NCBI GenBank assembly: GCA_947494695.1
Contig: CANLWB010000015.1
Span: 55,195 to 119,194, forward strand
Direction: 5' to 3'
Source: an uncultured Flavobacteriaceae bacterium
GTDB taxonomy: Bacteria > Bacteroidota > Bacteroidia > Flavobacteriales > Flavobacteriaceae
DNA length: 64,000 bases
Each line of letters opens with the position of its first letter. The stretch's first letter is position 1. Made by a program: the position numbers and the translations under genes. Of this stretch, positions 55,465 to 64,000 are shown in pieces. The notes beneath the pieces were generated by a model. It ran no database searches, was not told the DNA's origin, and saw only the letters and a program-made list of their open reading frames with translations.

Positions 55465-57888
55465 ATGAAAATTCTTGTCCGATTATTTTTATTACTATGC
55501 TGTGGTTGTGCAATGGCACAGTCCGCAATAGTTAGCGGTTATCTGCAAGATGAAAAACAACTTCCAGTTCCATTTGCCAATGTGATTTTATATTCAATGG
55601 TCGATAGCAGTTTGGTAAAAGCAGGAATTACAACGGAAAAAGGGCTTTATCAACTAAACGGAATACCTAAAGGCTTTTATTTTTTACAATTTTCTTCGCT
55701 CGGTTACGGCAATTTAAAAACAAGTAGTATAGAATTAAAAGCGGACCAAAAACTGGATTTGGGAACAAACACCCTAAAACCGTCTTTGGAAACATTGGAC
55801 GAAGTTACCTTAACTGCTACTAGACCGATAATTTCCGTCAAACCAGACCGTATGATATTCAATGTTGAAAATACCGTGAATAGTGTCAGTTTTGATGTTA
55901 TTTCGCTATTGCGAAAAGCACCTGTTGTTACCATTGATAACAACAACAATATTAGTGTTCTCGGGCGTACAGGGGTTTTGGTCTATATAGATGGTAAACG
56001 ACTACCCTTGACAGGCGATAATTTGAGTAATTATTTGCAAAATATATCTTCCGAACAGATTGACAGACTTGAAATTATTACAAATCCTGATGTTAGTTAC
56101 GATGCCGAAGGCAATGCAGGTATTATTGATATTCGATTGAAAAAAGATAAAAATCTCGGTATAAATGGTACGCTAAAAACTACTTATGGTCAAGGTCAAT
56201 ATGCAAATTATAATGTCAATGCAAGCGGAAATTATCGCAACAAGAGATTGAATGTTTTTACAACGGTTGGCATATCTGAAAATAATAGTTTCAACGAGAG
56301 TAGTTTTGACAATTATCAAAATGGACTGCGTTTGCTCGAAATCAACAATTTTAAAAGCTATTCGAAGGACTTTAATTTTCGATTGGGAACGGATTTCTTT
56401 TTAGCCCAGAATCACACGCTTGGAATATTAATTAATGGAAACCAAGGAGCAAACGACCGAAACACACCGTCTAAAACACAAATTTCAAACCAAAATACTC
56501 CAAATCAAATAGATAGCCTTTTGGTGGTTAACGGAACATCAAATGCAAAAAATGCACGTCAGACCTACAATCTCAATTATTTATTTGAAAACAAAAACGG
56601 AAAGCGATTGAATATAGATTTAGATTATGGTAAATATCGTAATGAATCGGAACGGTTTCAACCTAACGAATATTTTAATAGCGAAAATGAATTGTTATTG
56701 GAAGAAATCAGCCAAATAGATGCACCTACTGAAATAGATATTTTTACATTTAAAGTTGATTTTGAGTATAAATTTTGGGAAGGAACTCTGGGTATTGGCT
56801 CAAAAACGAGTAAAATAATTACGGAAAACAAATATCTGTTTTTTGATGGAATAGACGATTTCTTTCAACGAAATAACAACCGTTCCCGATTGTTTAATTA
56901 TGCTGAAAACGTCTTCGCCAATTATCTGAATTATTCAAAATCGTTTTCTGAAAAATGGAATCTTTCGTTAGGCTTAAGGGTCGAAAAAACCAACGCCAAA
57001 GGCAATTTGCAGGCTTTTGTTACCGAATTGGATGAACCGCCAGTTAAACTTGATTATTTAAACTGGTTTCCAAGTGTAGGACTGACTTGGCAAGCAAGTA
57101 CAAACAACAACTATTCCTTTAATTACGGTCGTAGAATCAATAGACCGAATTATTTTTTACTGAATCCGTTTACAGACCAAATCACACAATTGTCCTTTGA
57201 AAAAGGGAATCCGTTCTTGCGTCCTGAAATCGTGAATAACTTTGAAATAGGATATTCGCATACATCAAATTATAATTTCAAGATATTTTATAGTAGAACA
57301 AAGGATAAAATAACGCGTTTGGTCGGTCCAGACGAAAACGACCCAAGAGCAACTTTCAGTACTTTTGAAAATCTCGGTAGCCAAACGGTTTTTGGATTTA
57401 ATTCCAACATGTCGTTAAAGGTAAATAGTTGGCTGAAAACATACTTTAATTTTAGTTCTTCATACATCGATAATCAGGCAAATTTTGGTGATGATGCCAT
57501 AATCGACCTACAGGTTTTTTCATATAAAATTTATTCACAGAATTCCTTTAAATTGGGCAATGGCTTTAATGCCGAAATTTCAGGGTATTATAATGGACCA
57601 AATATCTTTGGTGGCAATTTTAAAATGAAACCTATTTGGAGTATGGACGTGGGGTTGCAACGGAAATTTTTAAATGAAAATTTGAACGTTCGTTTAGTTG
57701 CAACAGATATTTTTTATACAAACAATTTTGAAGGCGTCGCAGAATTTGACGGTCTGACCTATTTCGGAAACGGAAGAAGGGACAGCCGAAGAGTAAGCAT
57801 AAACTTGTCCTATAATTTTGGAAACCAAAATTTAAAATCAAGAAATAGAAATCAAGGCTTGGAAAACGAACAAAAAAGAATAGAATAG
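55465..57888 (+). CDS. TonB-type outer-membrane beta-barrel protein
   Basis: The protein has 807 residues. A signal peptide ends at MAQSAIVSG; a carboxypeptidase-regulatory-like domain follows at about 20-105 (PFANVILYSMVDSSLVKAG), then a plug-like part (GRTGVLVYIDGKRL, RLEIITNPDVSYDAEGNAGIIDIRLKK) and a large barrel of the OMP_b-brl_3 type to the end. The transported or sensed ligand is unknown. It is coupled to the sensor kinase by an overlapping TAGTG. Confidence 0.88.
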   Translation: MKILVRLFLLLCCGCAMAQSAIVSGYLQDEKQLPVPFANVILYSMVDSSLVKAGITTEKGLYQLNGIPKGFYFLQFSSLGYGNLKTSSIELKADQKLDLGTNTLKPSLETLDEVTLTATRPIISVKPDRMIFNVENTVNSVSFDVISLLRKAPVVTIDNNNNISVLGRTGVLVYIDGKRLPLTGDNLSNYLQNISSEQIDRLEIITNPDVSYDAEGNAGIIDIRLKKDKNLGINGTLKTTYGQGQYANYNVNASGNYRNKRLNVFTTVGISENNSFNESSFDNYQNGLRLLEINNFKSYSKDFNFRLGTDFFLAQNHTLGILINGNQGANDRNTPSKTQISNQNTPNQIDSLLVVNGTSNAKNARQTYNLNYLFENKNGKRLNIDLDYGKYRNESERFQPNEYFNSENELLLEEISQIDAPTEIDIFTFKVDFEYKFWEGTLGIGSKTSKIITENKYLFFDGIDDFFQRNNNRSRLFNYAENVFANYLNYSKSFSEKWNLSLGLRVEKTNAKGNLQAFVTELDEPPVKLDYLNWFPSVGLTWQASTNNNYSFNYGRRINRPNYFLLNPFTDQITQLSFEKGNPFLRPEIVNNFEIGYSHTSNYNFKIFYSRTKDKITRLVGPDENDPRATFSTFENLGSQTVFGFNSNMSLKVNSWLKTYFNFSSSYIDNQANFGDDAIIDLQVFSYKIYSQNSFKLGNGFNAEISGYYNGPNIFGGNFKMKPIWSMDVGLQRKFLNENLNVRLVATDIFYTNNFEGVAEFDGLTYFGNGRRDSRRVSINLSYNFGNQNLKSRNRNQGLENEQKRIE

Positions 57889-58904
57889 TGAAACTGACAT
57901 TTCAAAAAATAATAAGACTTGAACCATTGATGCACGTAATTTTTTGGTGTCTTGTTTTGTTGTATCCCTATATTGAAAATTTAGGCAGGGAAGGTGGCTA
58001 TTCAATGGGTTTAATTCACGAATTAGTTGGTTTGGTTTTCAATATGATTCCTGTTTACGTAATGTATTTTTGGTTTTTTTCGTTGAAGAACAAAAAGAAA
58101 ATTGCACCTTTTATTGTGGTATTCTTCATAGCACTTGCCTATATCGAATTTTACTTCGATGGTTTTTTTCATTCAGGCGATTATCATAATTATTGGGCTG
58201 GAATATTAACCAATGTAATCAGTTATACTTCTTTGACCATTTTATTTTTTGCCGTTTACTCTCTGAAACAATTATATCAAAAACAACAAGAATTGGATAT
58301 TGCCGCCGTAAAAAATCAGGAAGCGGAATTGCGAGTATTGAAAGGACAGATAAATCCGCACTTTTTGTTCAATACCCTGAATACGATTTATGCGAGTGCT
58401 TTGGAAAAGGATAATAAAACACCTGATTTAATTTTGAAACTTTCCGACAGTTTTAGGTACATTCTGACCGAAGGACAAAAAAACAAAGTGCCTTTAAAAA
58501 AGGAAATAACCCATATAAAGGATTATATTAATTTACAGGAAGAACGGCTATCCAACAAAATTTTAGTCGATTGGTCGGAAGATATTGATGATTATGAACA
58601 AAAAATTCCGCCTTTGCTATTTATTTCATTGGTAGAAAATGCCTTTAAGTATAGTAGTATGTTAACGGGCGAAGGGCATTTGATTATTTTGAAAACACGA
58701 TTGAAAGATGGGAAACTCACTTTTTATGTAGAAAATTCGTTTAAGGAGAATTCAGGAAACGAATTGGATACCGATTGGAAAGAAAGCGGTATTGGGCTTG
58801 AAAATACCAAAAAAAGGCTACAACTATTGTTCTCAAATAGATGTAAAATGGAAATCAATAAAAAAGACGAAACATTCAAAGTTTCGCTAACCATACAATT
58901 ATGA
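57888..58904 (+). CDS. LytS-type sensor histidine kinase
   Basis: The protein has 338 residues with a GTG start overlapping the stop of the barrel gene. Four membrane helices occupy about 12-130; the His_kinase domain has GQINPHFLFNTLNTIYA with His158, and a HATPase with SLVENAFKYS and GIGLENTKKRL. The kinase phosphorylates the next gene's product. There is no periplasmic sensor domain, so the signal may be membrane-borne. Confidence 0.92.
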   Translation: MKLTFQKIIRLEPLMHVIFWCLVLLYPYIENLGREGGYSMGLIHELVGLVFNMIPVYVMYFWFFSLKNKKKIAPFIVVFFIALAYIEFYFDGFFHSGDYHNYWAGILTNVISYTSLTILFFAVYSLKQLYQKQQELDIAAVKNQEAELRVLKGQINPHFLFNTLNTIYASALEKDNKTPDLILKLSDSFRYILTEGQKNKVPLKKEITHIKDYINLQEERLSNKILVDWSEDIDDYEQKIPPLLFISLVENAFKYSSMLTGEGHLIILKTRLKDGKLTFYVENSFKENSGNELDTDWKESGIGLENTKKRLQLLFSNRCKMEINKKDETFKVSLTIQL

Positions 58905-59575
58905 TTAAGTGTTTAATCTTGGAAGATGAGAAATCGGCACAAAAAGTGCTCAAAAACTATATCAAAAAAACACCATTTCTCGAATGTATCGGTATTTATG
59001 AAACAGGATTGAACATACCCATTGCAGAATTACAAAAAATCGATGTTTTGTTTTTGGATATTCAATTGCCCGAATTAAACGGACTTTCATTTTTAAAAAC
59101 TATATCAAACCCACCAAAAGTTATCGTAACTACTGCATTTCCAAACTATGCTATTGAAGCATTTGAAGAAGCGGTCGTTGATTATCTGTTAAAGCCCTTT
59201 TCTTACGAACGTTTTTTTAAAGCTGTTACAAGAGTGCGAAATGATGCTATTCATCAAAATAAAGAAGTTGACAAAAACCTATTTCTGTATTCGGATAAAA
59301 CCTTGTACAAGATTAATGCCGATGATGTTTTGTTTTTAAAAGCTGAAGTTGATTACGTAAATGTTGTTACTGAAGAAAAGAATATTTTGATTTTGGATAG
59401 TTTACGTAACTGGAAGGAAAAATTGCAAAGTTTTAAATTTATTCAAGTACACCGTTCGTATATCATAAATATTGACAAAATCAAAAAAGTATATGGAAAT
59501 CAGGTTTTTATAGACGATAAAGCAATTCCAATCGGTAAGACCTACAAAGAAGATTTTTTAAAAGAGATTAAATAA
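58901..59575 (+). CDS. LytTR-family response regulator
   Basis: The protein has 224 residues. The receiver domain is residues 1-120, with acidic residues at 8-10 (LEDE), Asp53 in VLFLDIQLPELNG and the switch Lys in LLKPFSYERF. The LytTR DNA-binding domain is about 125-224 (LFLKAEVDYVNVVTEEK, FIQVHRSYIINIDKI). Its ATG overlaps the kinase stop. It probably controls the upstream barrel gene and others. Confidence 0.93.
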   Translation: MIKCLILEDEKSAQKVLKNYIKKTPFLECIGIYETGLNIPIAELQKIDVLFLDIQLPELNGLSFLKTISNPPKVIVTTAFPNYAIEAFEEAVVDYLLKPFSYERFFKAVTRVRNDAIHQNKEVDKNLFLYSDKTLYKINADDVLFLKAEVDYVNVVTEEKNILILDSLRNWKEKLQSFKFIQVHRSYIINIDKIKKVYGNQVFIDDKAIPIGKTYKEDFLKEIK

Positions 59576-59722
59576 GTTTGTAAATCTAGGGCTTACATCA
59601 AATCCTTTTCTGTTTTTTCGTTTGAGTAAGAAGTCCAACGTACTGCTTTTAAGTCCGTCCGCAAAATTGCTCAAAAATCCGCTCAATTTTTCGGATAGTT
59701 TGTTTTTTTAGCAATTGAAGAT

Positions 59723-59842
59723 AACGTCTTTGTGTATGCTTTGTTGTGTTGATTTAGCATAAATTTAGTAAATAAATACTGAATAGAAAATCTGCGAAAA
59801 TTCTCGTAAATAGGCTACAAAAGCAATGAATTATACACATCT
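59723..59842 (-). repeat. Spacer repeat S13 (long form)
   Basis: AACGTCTTTGTGTATG, TTTGTTGTGTTG, TACTGAATAGAAAATCTGCG, TTCTCGTAAATAGGCTA and AGCAATGAATTATACACATC agree with S11 and S14 base by base over most of the length. Confidence 0.7.
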
Positions 59843-59857
59843 TAAGTTTACAATCTC

Positions 59858-61330
59858 TTACTTTTTAATCAAATTAATGGTAAAGTTTAGTTGTGTGTCT
59901 TTCTTATTTATAAAATCTGAGTGCGATTGAATTACATTGAAGTCAGGTTTAATACCATCACCATAGTTTTCATCAGGTAATTCTTTTACATCTTGTTCTA
60001 AATCTACTATTGAGAATTGTAGAATTAATTTTGAGTTGGGTAATTGGTAATGTACAGGGATGTGGCCTGTGTGTCCGTAATATCCACCAGCTGTTTCTTC
60101 TCCAATTACAATGGTCTGTTCATCACTTTTAACTAAACTAGCGAATAATGAGCCTGCAGAGGCAACAAAAGGGTCTACTAATAAATAAATGGTTCCGTTA
60201 AATGCATTTTTATTCGGATTCCAAACTTTATTAAAACTGTTGTTTTGGTAGTATTTCCCATCTTTAAAAATCGAATGTTCTTCTTTTAAACTTTGCGGTA
60301 ATTCGTTGATGTCATCATCAATGTAATGTTCTTTAAAAGGAATGTCTTGAAAAATAGTATAGGCAGATGTATTCTCTTTAAATTTTCTTTTTGTTAAGTA
60401 CGAATACAGAAGTATATCGTTTGGGTCATTTCCACCTCCATTATTTCGAACATCTACAATTAGGTTAGCAGTTTTATTTGTCTTTAATTGAATAAATACT
60501 GAATCTAGAAATTTTGCATACTGTTTATGTCCTTCGGAATCTGGTCCACCCATACCGAAAGTTTTTACTTTTAAGTATCCTGATTTTATAGTGTCTATAT
60601 ATTTAAAACTATATTCTTTTTCTTCTTCTATTTTAGTTTGCTTTTTCTTGAAATTATTTAAGAAAGTAGTATAATCAACTGCTGTAATTTGTTCTTTTAT
60701 ACTAGATGAATTTTCACCTTTGTAGACAATTTCAAAATGTTGTTGTTTTCCAAAAATTAAGTACATATACCTTGCTAGTCTACCAGTTTCTATAAATGCG
60801 TATTTTCCTGTTTTGTTATGACCATCAGTACTGGTGTAATTTGCTAATAATGAAGCTAGTTTTTTACTGGGTATATTATTTACAGCTATAATTTCACTTC
60901 CTTTAGGAATAGTTTCAAATTTGTGCTTGGTGTATATTTTATCATCCAAATGTTTTAATGGTAAGGGGAAATATATTGGTTCTTTATTTAACTGTTGTTT
61001 TAATGAGTCTGGAAAATACAATTCATTATGGCAACTTCCTGTATAATCGATTACATTCCATAATACAGTATAATATTCTCGGTATGATAGTTTGTCGTTT
61101 ATAAGCCTTTCGTTTGCTTCAAAAACACTATCTATTGCTTGCTTTGTATGGTATTTATATAGTCCCGCATTGGCTTGTTCAAAGATATTTTTAAACAACT
61201 GATAATCGTCAAGCATTTCTTTTTCTGAAAGTCTATTTTCCTCAATAGTTACACTCTTTTTGGGTTCTAAATTGCAAGAAATTGCAAGTATTAAAAGTAG
61301 AAAAATGCTAAGTTTAGTAATTGTACTCAT
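59858..61330 (-). CDS. S41-family peptidase-like lipoprotein
   Basis: The protein has 490 residues. The lipoprotein signal LAISC gives Cys19. The C-terminal domain has ANLIVDVRNNGGGNDPND and LLVDPFVASAGSLFASLVK with the catalytic Ser in VASAGS, then IGEETAGGYYG, which is the S41/C-terminal-processing-protease pattern. It is probably surface or periplasmic. No PDZ domain is evident. The AraC gene upstream is in line. Confidence 0.85.
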   Translation of the reverse strand: MSTITKLSIFLLLILAISCNLEPKKSVTIEENRLSEKEMLDDYQLFKNIFEQANAGLYKYHTKQAIDSVFEANERLINDKLSYREYYTVLWNVIDYTGSCHNELYFPDSLKQQLNKEPIYFPLPLKHLDDKIYTKHKFETIPKGSEIIAVNNIPSKKLASLLANYTSTDGHNKTGKYAFIETGRLARYMYLIFGKQQHFEIVYKGENSSSIKEQITAVDYTTFLNNFKKKQTKIEEEKEYSFKYIDTIKSGYLKVKTFGMGGPDSEGHKQYAKFLDSVFIQLKTNKTANLIVDVRNNGGGNDPNDILLYSYLTKRKFKENTSAYTIFQDIPFKEHYIDDDINELPQSLKEEHSIFKDGKYYQNNSFNKVWNPNKNAFNGTIYLLVDPFVASAGSLFASLVKSDEQTIVIGEETAGGYYGHTGHIPVHYQLPNSKLILQFSIVDLEQDVKELPDENYGDGIKPDFNVIQSHSDFINKKDTQLNFTINLIKK

Positions 61331-61400
61331 TGTAAAATTATGTGTTTTTTACAAATGTAATACTGCCAGAACCTTAATTACTTGTATAATGTTGACAATT

Positions 61401-62171
61401 TTAAAGCAAGCTGTTTTTATAGTCTTTTGGTGAAATGCCTATAAAGCGTTTAAATGTTTTAGAATAGTGAGCTAAGTCTGTAAAATTATATAGGTAGGCT
61501 AAATCAGTAAGGTTTGTAGTGTTTTTTATTACCTTTTTACTCGAAAATACTTTTCGCATAAGTATATAATTCATTGGTGTCATTCCCGTAAATGTTTTGA
61601 ACTTTTTTGAAAAACCATATTTATTAATATGTGCCATTTTAGATAGTTCTTCTAAGTGAAATTTTTCTTGAATATGATTTTCTATATAGTTGTTTATCTT
61701 AGTGAAGTTTTTAAAATTGATGTATGAATAGTCTGTTTTATTTTCCTCTGCAAACTGCTCAAGAGTAGTAGCGAATAGATGAAAATGATTAGCAATAGTG
61801 TTTTTATTTGTTGTTTTTAAAGCATTTTTTAGGGCTAAAAACACGCGAGTCATTTTTTCACTTTTTATTTTTCTGCTCCCATTGGTGAACTTTATATTTC
61901 TTCCGTTTAAGGCTTTTTGCATAAGTTCATGTGGAACATAAATAGTATCAAATTTTAAACAGGAAGTTTTATCAATTAAAGGGTTTGAATGCACTTCATA
62001 AGGGTTGGTAATTGAAATACTACCAGCTTCACTAAAGAGACTATGTTTTTCAAAATCGATTTGTTCCGTTCCTTTATGTATGATTGAAATACAAAACGTT
62101 TCATGAAAATGCTTAGGGAATTCAGTAGTTTGATTTTCTATAGAGATGTATTCTAATTTATTGAATGGCAT
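61401..62171 (-). CDS. AraC-family regulator
   Basis: The protein has 256 residues. The cupin-like sensor starts with FPKHFHETFCISIIHKG and the C-terminal double HTH has LEELSKMAHINKYGFSKKFKTFTGMTP and LTDLAYLYNFTDLAHYSKTFKRFIGISP. It resembles the regulator at 34565 in design. It lies 70 bp upstream of the S41 gene, its most likely target. Confidence 0.88.
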   Translation of the reverse strand: MPFNKLEYISIENQTTEFPKHFHETFCISIIHKGTEQIDFEKHSLFSEAGSISITNPYEVHSNPLIDKTSCLKFDTIYVPHELMQKALNGRNIKFTNGSRKIKSEKMTRVFLALKNALKTTNKNTIANHFHLFATTLEQFAEENKTDYSYINFKNFTKINNYIENHIQEKFHLEELSKMAHINKYGFSKKFKTFTGMTPMNYILMRKVFSSKKVIKNTTNLTDLAYLYNFTDLAHYSKTFKRFIGISPKDYKNSLL

Positions 62172-62199
62172 TCTTGATTTTACATTTGTTTTTAATGTT

Positions 62200-62328
62200 G
62201 CCTAACGGTTTGTATATAGTTTGTTGCGTGGTAAGGTAACAAATTTAGCAAGTACAAACCGAATAGAAAATCCGCAAGGGTTTTCGTAAGTAGGCTAGAA
62301 CTAGCAATAAATTATATACTTTGTTACC
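62200..62328 (-). repeat. Spacer repeat S14 (long form, best copy)
   Basis: On the plus strand GCCTAACGGTTTGTATATAG begins the repeat and ATTATATACTTTGTTACC ends it. GTATATA pairs with TATATAC, TTGTTGC with GCAATAA, TTTAGC with GCTAGA, and GAAAATCC with GGGTTTTC in nested order. On the minus strand it ends in CCGTTAGGC. Confidence 0.8.
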
Positions 62329-62336
62329 ATTAGTTT

Positions 62337-63044
62337 TTATTCCGTTTTCATTGGTTTAATTCCCATCGCTTTCATCCATTCAGAAACCTCTAATGGTTTC
62401 CATTCTTTATTATTATAAACACTATAAATGTATTTGTATAATTCATCGGTTAGGAAAATCAATCGTCCATCATTTCCGCCTGATGCCAGAAATATTCTTT
62501 CATTAATAGATTGCTTTTCGGCTTCTGCATTAACTATTTCTGCAAATCGCATAACCGCTTCTCCCCAGCCAGTTTCTTTAAAGTTTTTGAAAATGACATA
62601 CTCAGTTCCGTTTATAGTAATTCGGTGATTTAACCATTTGTTTTTATCATCCCATTCCTCAAAATGGTTAGTTACTTTTATTGTTAATCCAATTTTATCA
62701 AAAGTCGGTTTAACCTGTTCGAGCATTTCAGTAAATCCACCTTGCTCGTACACAGTTTCTCCATCACACCAATAGTATCTATAATCTAAAGGAACACCTG
62801 TATCATCGTCCCAAATAGAAACTAGTTCATTTGTCGGGTCATAGTTTTCAATTAGGTCATTTTTTAGGCTATCAATGTTTTTTTTGTCGGCATATTTATA
62901 ATAACCTAGTTTTTCTAGTTCAGCAACAAATTCTTTCGCAGACACTTTACTTTCTATCGGTTGAGTATTATTTTTTTTCGTTTTGGCAAATAGTCCAAAT
63001 CCTATTAGTCCGATTATAATTCCAAATATTATTCCCAATTTCAT
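62337..63044 (-). CDS. Hypothetical protein with N-terminal membrane anchor
   Basis: The protein has 235 residues. One hydrophobic helix at 2-20 is followed by an outward-facing domain rich in Trp, Tyr and Asp (SIWDDDTGVPLDYRYYWCDGE, GWGEAVMRFAEIVNAEAEKQ). I do not recognise a family. It is flanked by spacers S14 and S15 with only short gaps, so it forms a single-gene unit. Confidence 0.6.
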   Translation of the reverse strand: MKLGIIFGIIIGLIGFGLFAKTKKNNTQPIESKVSAKEFVAELEKLGYYKYADKKNIDSLKNDLIENYDPTNELVSIWDDDTGVPLDYRYYWCDGETVYEQGGFTEMLEQVKPTFDKIGLTIKVTNHFEEWDDKNKWLNHRITINGTEYVIFKNFKETGWGEAVMRFAEIVNAEAEKQSINERIFLASGGNDGRLIFLTDELYKYIYSVYNNKEWKPLEVSEWMKAMGIKPMKTE

Positions 63045-63065
63045 AGGTTGTTTTAAATTAATGGT

Positions 63066-63126
63066 AACGGTGAGTGTATGGTGTCGTAGCGAGGTTACGA
63101 GCTATGCACTATACACATTGTTGTAA
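63066..63126 (-). repeat. Spacer repeat S15 (short, hairpin)
   Basis: AACGGTGAGTGTATGGTG at the left pairs with CACTATACACATTGTTG at the right (one mismatch in ten). The inner TCGTA/TACGA closes a 13-base loop. It lies between two minus-strand genes. Confidence 0.75.
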
Positions 63127-63158
63127 CCAGTTTTTTATGTCCTTCTGGTAATTTTTAT

Positions 63159-63887
63159 TTATGGAACCACAAATGATACTGCTGTCGCAGCGTTCGGATT
63201 TAGATTAGGGAAGATGGTTGTTCCAGAATTTGGATCATCATATTGGTTAGACCAGAAAGACTCACCATAACATCTTGCGTAAACTGTTTGACCACTGCTA
63301 AATCCGAGTGCAACTAGTGATGCATTGGTAAGATTTAAATTCCGAGGATTTATCTGTGCTGGAAGTGTTTCTAAAGCAGCTTCGAAATTTGTGCTGCTAA
63401 CATTAGCTTGTGTGGAAAAAAAGAAACGTATATACCTTGTGTTTCCAACATTTCCAGCAGGGTCGGTAGTGGCACCAAGTGTGATTTCTGTTCCGTTATC
63501 GGTAGCGGTGAGGTTCGTAATAGAAGTCGTGGATACCTGACCAAGCGAAGGTGTTTCTGGAATAAAAGTGTCACCGCCATTATGGTCAACATTAAATCTC
63601 TTGAAAGTTCCGTAGTCATTTTTTTCATACACCAGCGTAATTGTACCAAAAGGGACATTCGATAAGGTGTACTGTCCACTGGCATTTGTAGTTGCTGATA
63701 TTGAAGTTCCTTCAACACTAACAGTCATATTCGAATTGTCAATTTCAGTTATTCCTTCATCAAAAAGGTTAACAGAACCAGAAACATTGGCTGATGTGGG
63801 AGCAGGAGGGTCGTTGTCATTATCCTTACTACAAGAAGTCCCTAGTACAAGTAAGAATAGAATTAAATTGAAGCTAATTGTTTTCAT
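63159..63887 (-). CDS. Lipoprotein with carboxypeptidase-regulatory-like domain
   Basis: The protein has 242 residues. The lipoprotein signal LGTSC gives Cys19 followed by an Asp/Asn linker. Residues about 33-110 form the regulatory-like beta-sandwich (NASGQYTLSNVPFGTITLVYEK). The C-terminal 130 residues look like a fibronectin-type fold. It is a surface lipoprotein of unknown role. The last 113 bp of the window hold no gene. Confidence 0.75.
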   Translation of the reverse strand: MKTISFNLILFLLVLGTSCSKDNDNDPPAPTSANVSGSVNLFDEGITEIDNSNMTVSVEGTSISATTNASGQYTLSNVPFGTITLVYEKNDYGTFKRFNVDHNGGDTFIPETPSLGQVSTTSITNLTATDNGTEITLGATTDPAGNVGNTRYIRFFFSTQANVSSTNFEAALETLPAQINPRNLNLTNASLVALGFSSGQTVYARCYGESFWSNQYDDPNSGTTIFPNLNPNAATAVSFVVP

Positions 63888-64000
63888 GTCACATGTAATT
63901 TAATTATTATTTTGTTGAATTCTAAATGTCTTGTCCTGAAATATGGCTACAGGTTAATAATTGATTTACGCTGTTAATTTATATACCATATTAGGTGTTT

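Noticed and set aside
35393..63126. CRISPR array
   Set aside because: The repeats are 50-130 bp, far apart and palindromic, with genes between them; there are no regular 30-bp spacers and no cas genes.
63325..63903. Several frames opposite the terminal lipoprotein gene
   Set aside because: They are complements of the lipoprotein's Thr/Ser-rich codons; the minus-strand frame has a signal peptide and domain pattern.

Overview
The window reads as a chromosome segment from a marine-type member of the Flavobacteriaceae (Bacteroidota). The evidence is low GC, promoters of the TTG-N17-23-TAnnTTTG type, a hybrid two-component xylose regulator, a Bacteroidota-type T6SS tube protein (TssD), and single-gene transcription units typical of this group. 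There are no tRNA or rRNA genes that I can support.

Left part (1-32.3 kb): mostly ordinary chromosome. It opens with a cut-off AraC regulator divergent from a membrane/SRPBCC protein, then a GH130 enzyme, small membrane proteins, a merC-folE pair under a clear promoter/operator, a TPR protein and a DNA-glycosylase-like gene. A 4.1-kb insert (7.9-12.06 kb) follows, bounded by 51-bp imperfect direct repeats that duplicate the glycosylase gene's 3' end. It carries a T6SS TssD, a zinc-metalloprotease-like putative effector with a lipoprotein partner, and a second effector/lipoprotein-like pair. Next is a complete trpEGDCFBA operon on the minus strand with a promoter, an 18-residue leader peptide with three consecutive Trp codons, and an attenuator. 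A decayed GIY-YIG gene lies between trpB and trpA. Two thioredoxin-fold proteins and two rhodaneses follow. The xylose locus comes next: gntR-type regulator, xylB, xylA and a sodium/sugar symporter in one minus-strand operon, divergent from a 1414-residue hybrid sensor/regulator.

Right part (32.3-64 kb): an accessory region. Mostly minus-strand genes of unrelated function (serine hydrolases, AraC and Crp regulators, RidA, GNAT, endonuclease V-like, 2OG-oxygenase-like, methyltransferases, esterase, quinone reductase-like, VOC, HAD, S41 peptidase) are separated by about fourteen palindromic spacers of one general design: a (GCC)(T)AACG end, a paired GTRTA/TAYAC stem and an ATTGTT end. Read on the minus strand, several end in GTTAGGC, which fits the integron attC core GTTRRRY, and some overlap the stop codon of the gene they follow. 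No integrase is present, so the region could be an attC-like cassette array without its integrase or a large family of palindromic Bacteroidota repeats. Mobile elements cluster at these spacers: a 5' group II intron fragment exactly at one repeat end, two damaged IS1182-family copies, a truncated IS110-family element, an IS66 remnant and a MITE-like element. A plus-strand operon (55.5-59.6 kb) encodes a TonB-type outer-membrane protein with a LytS/LytTR-type two-component pair.
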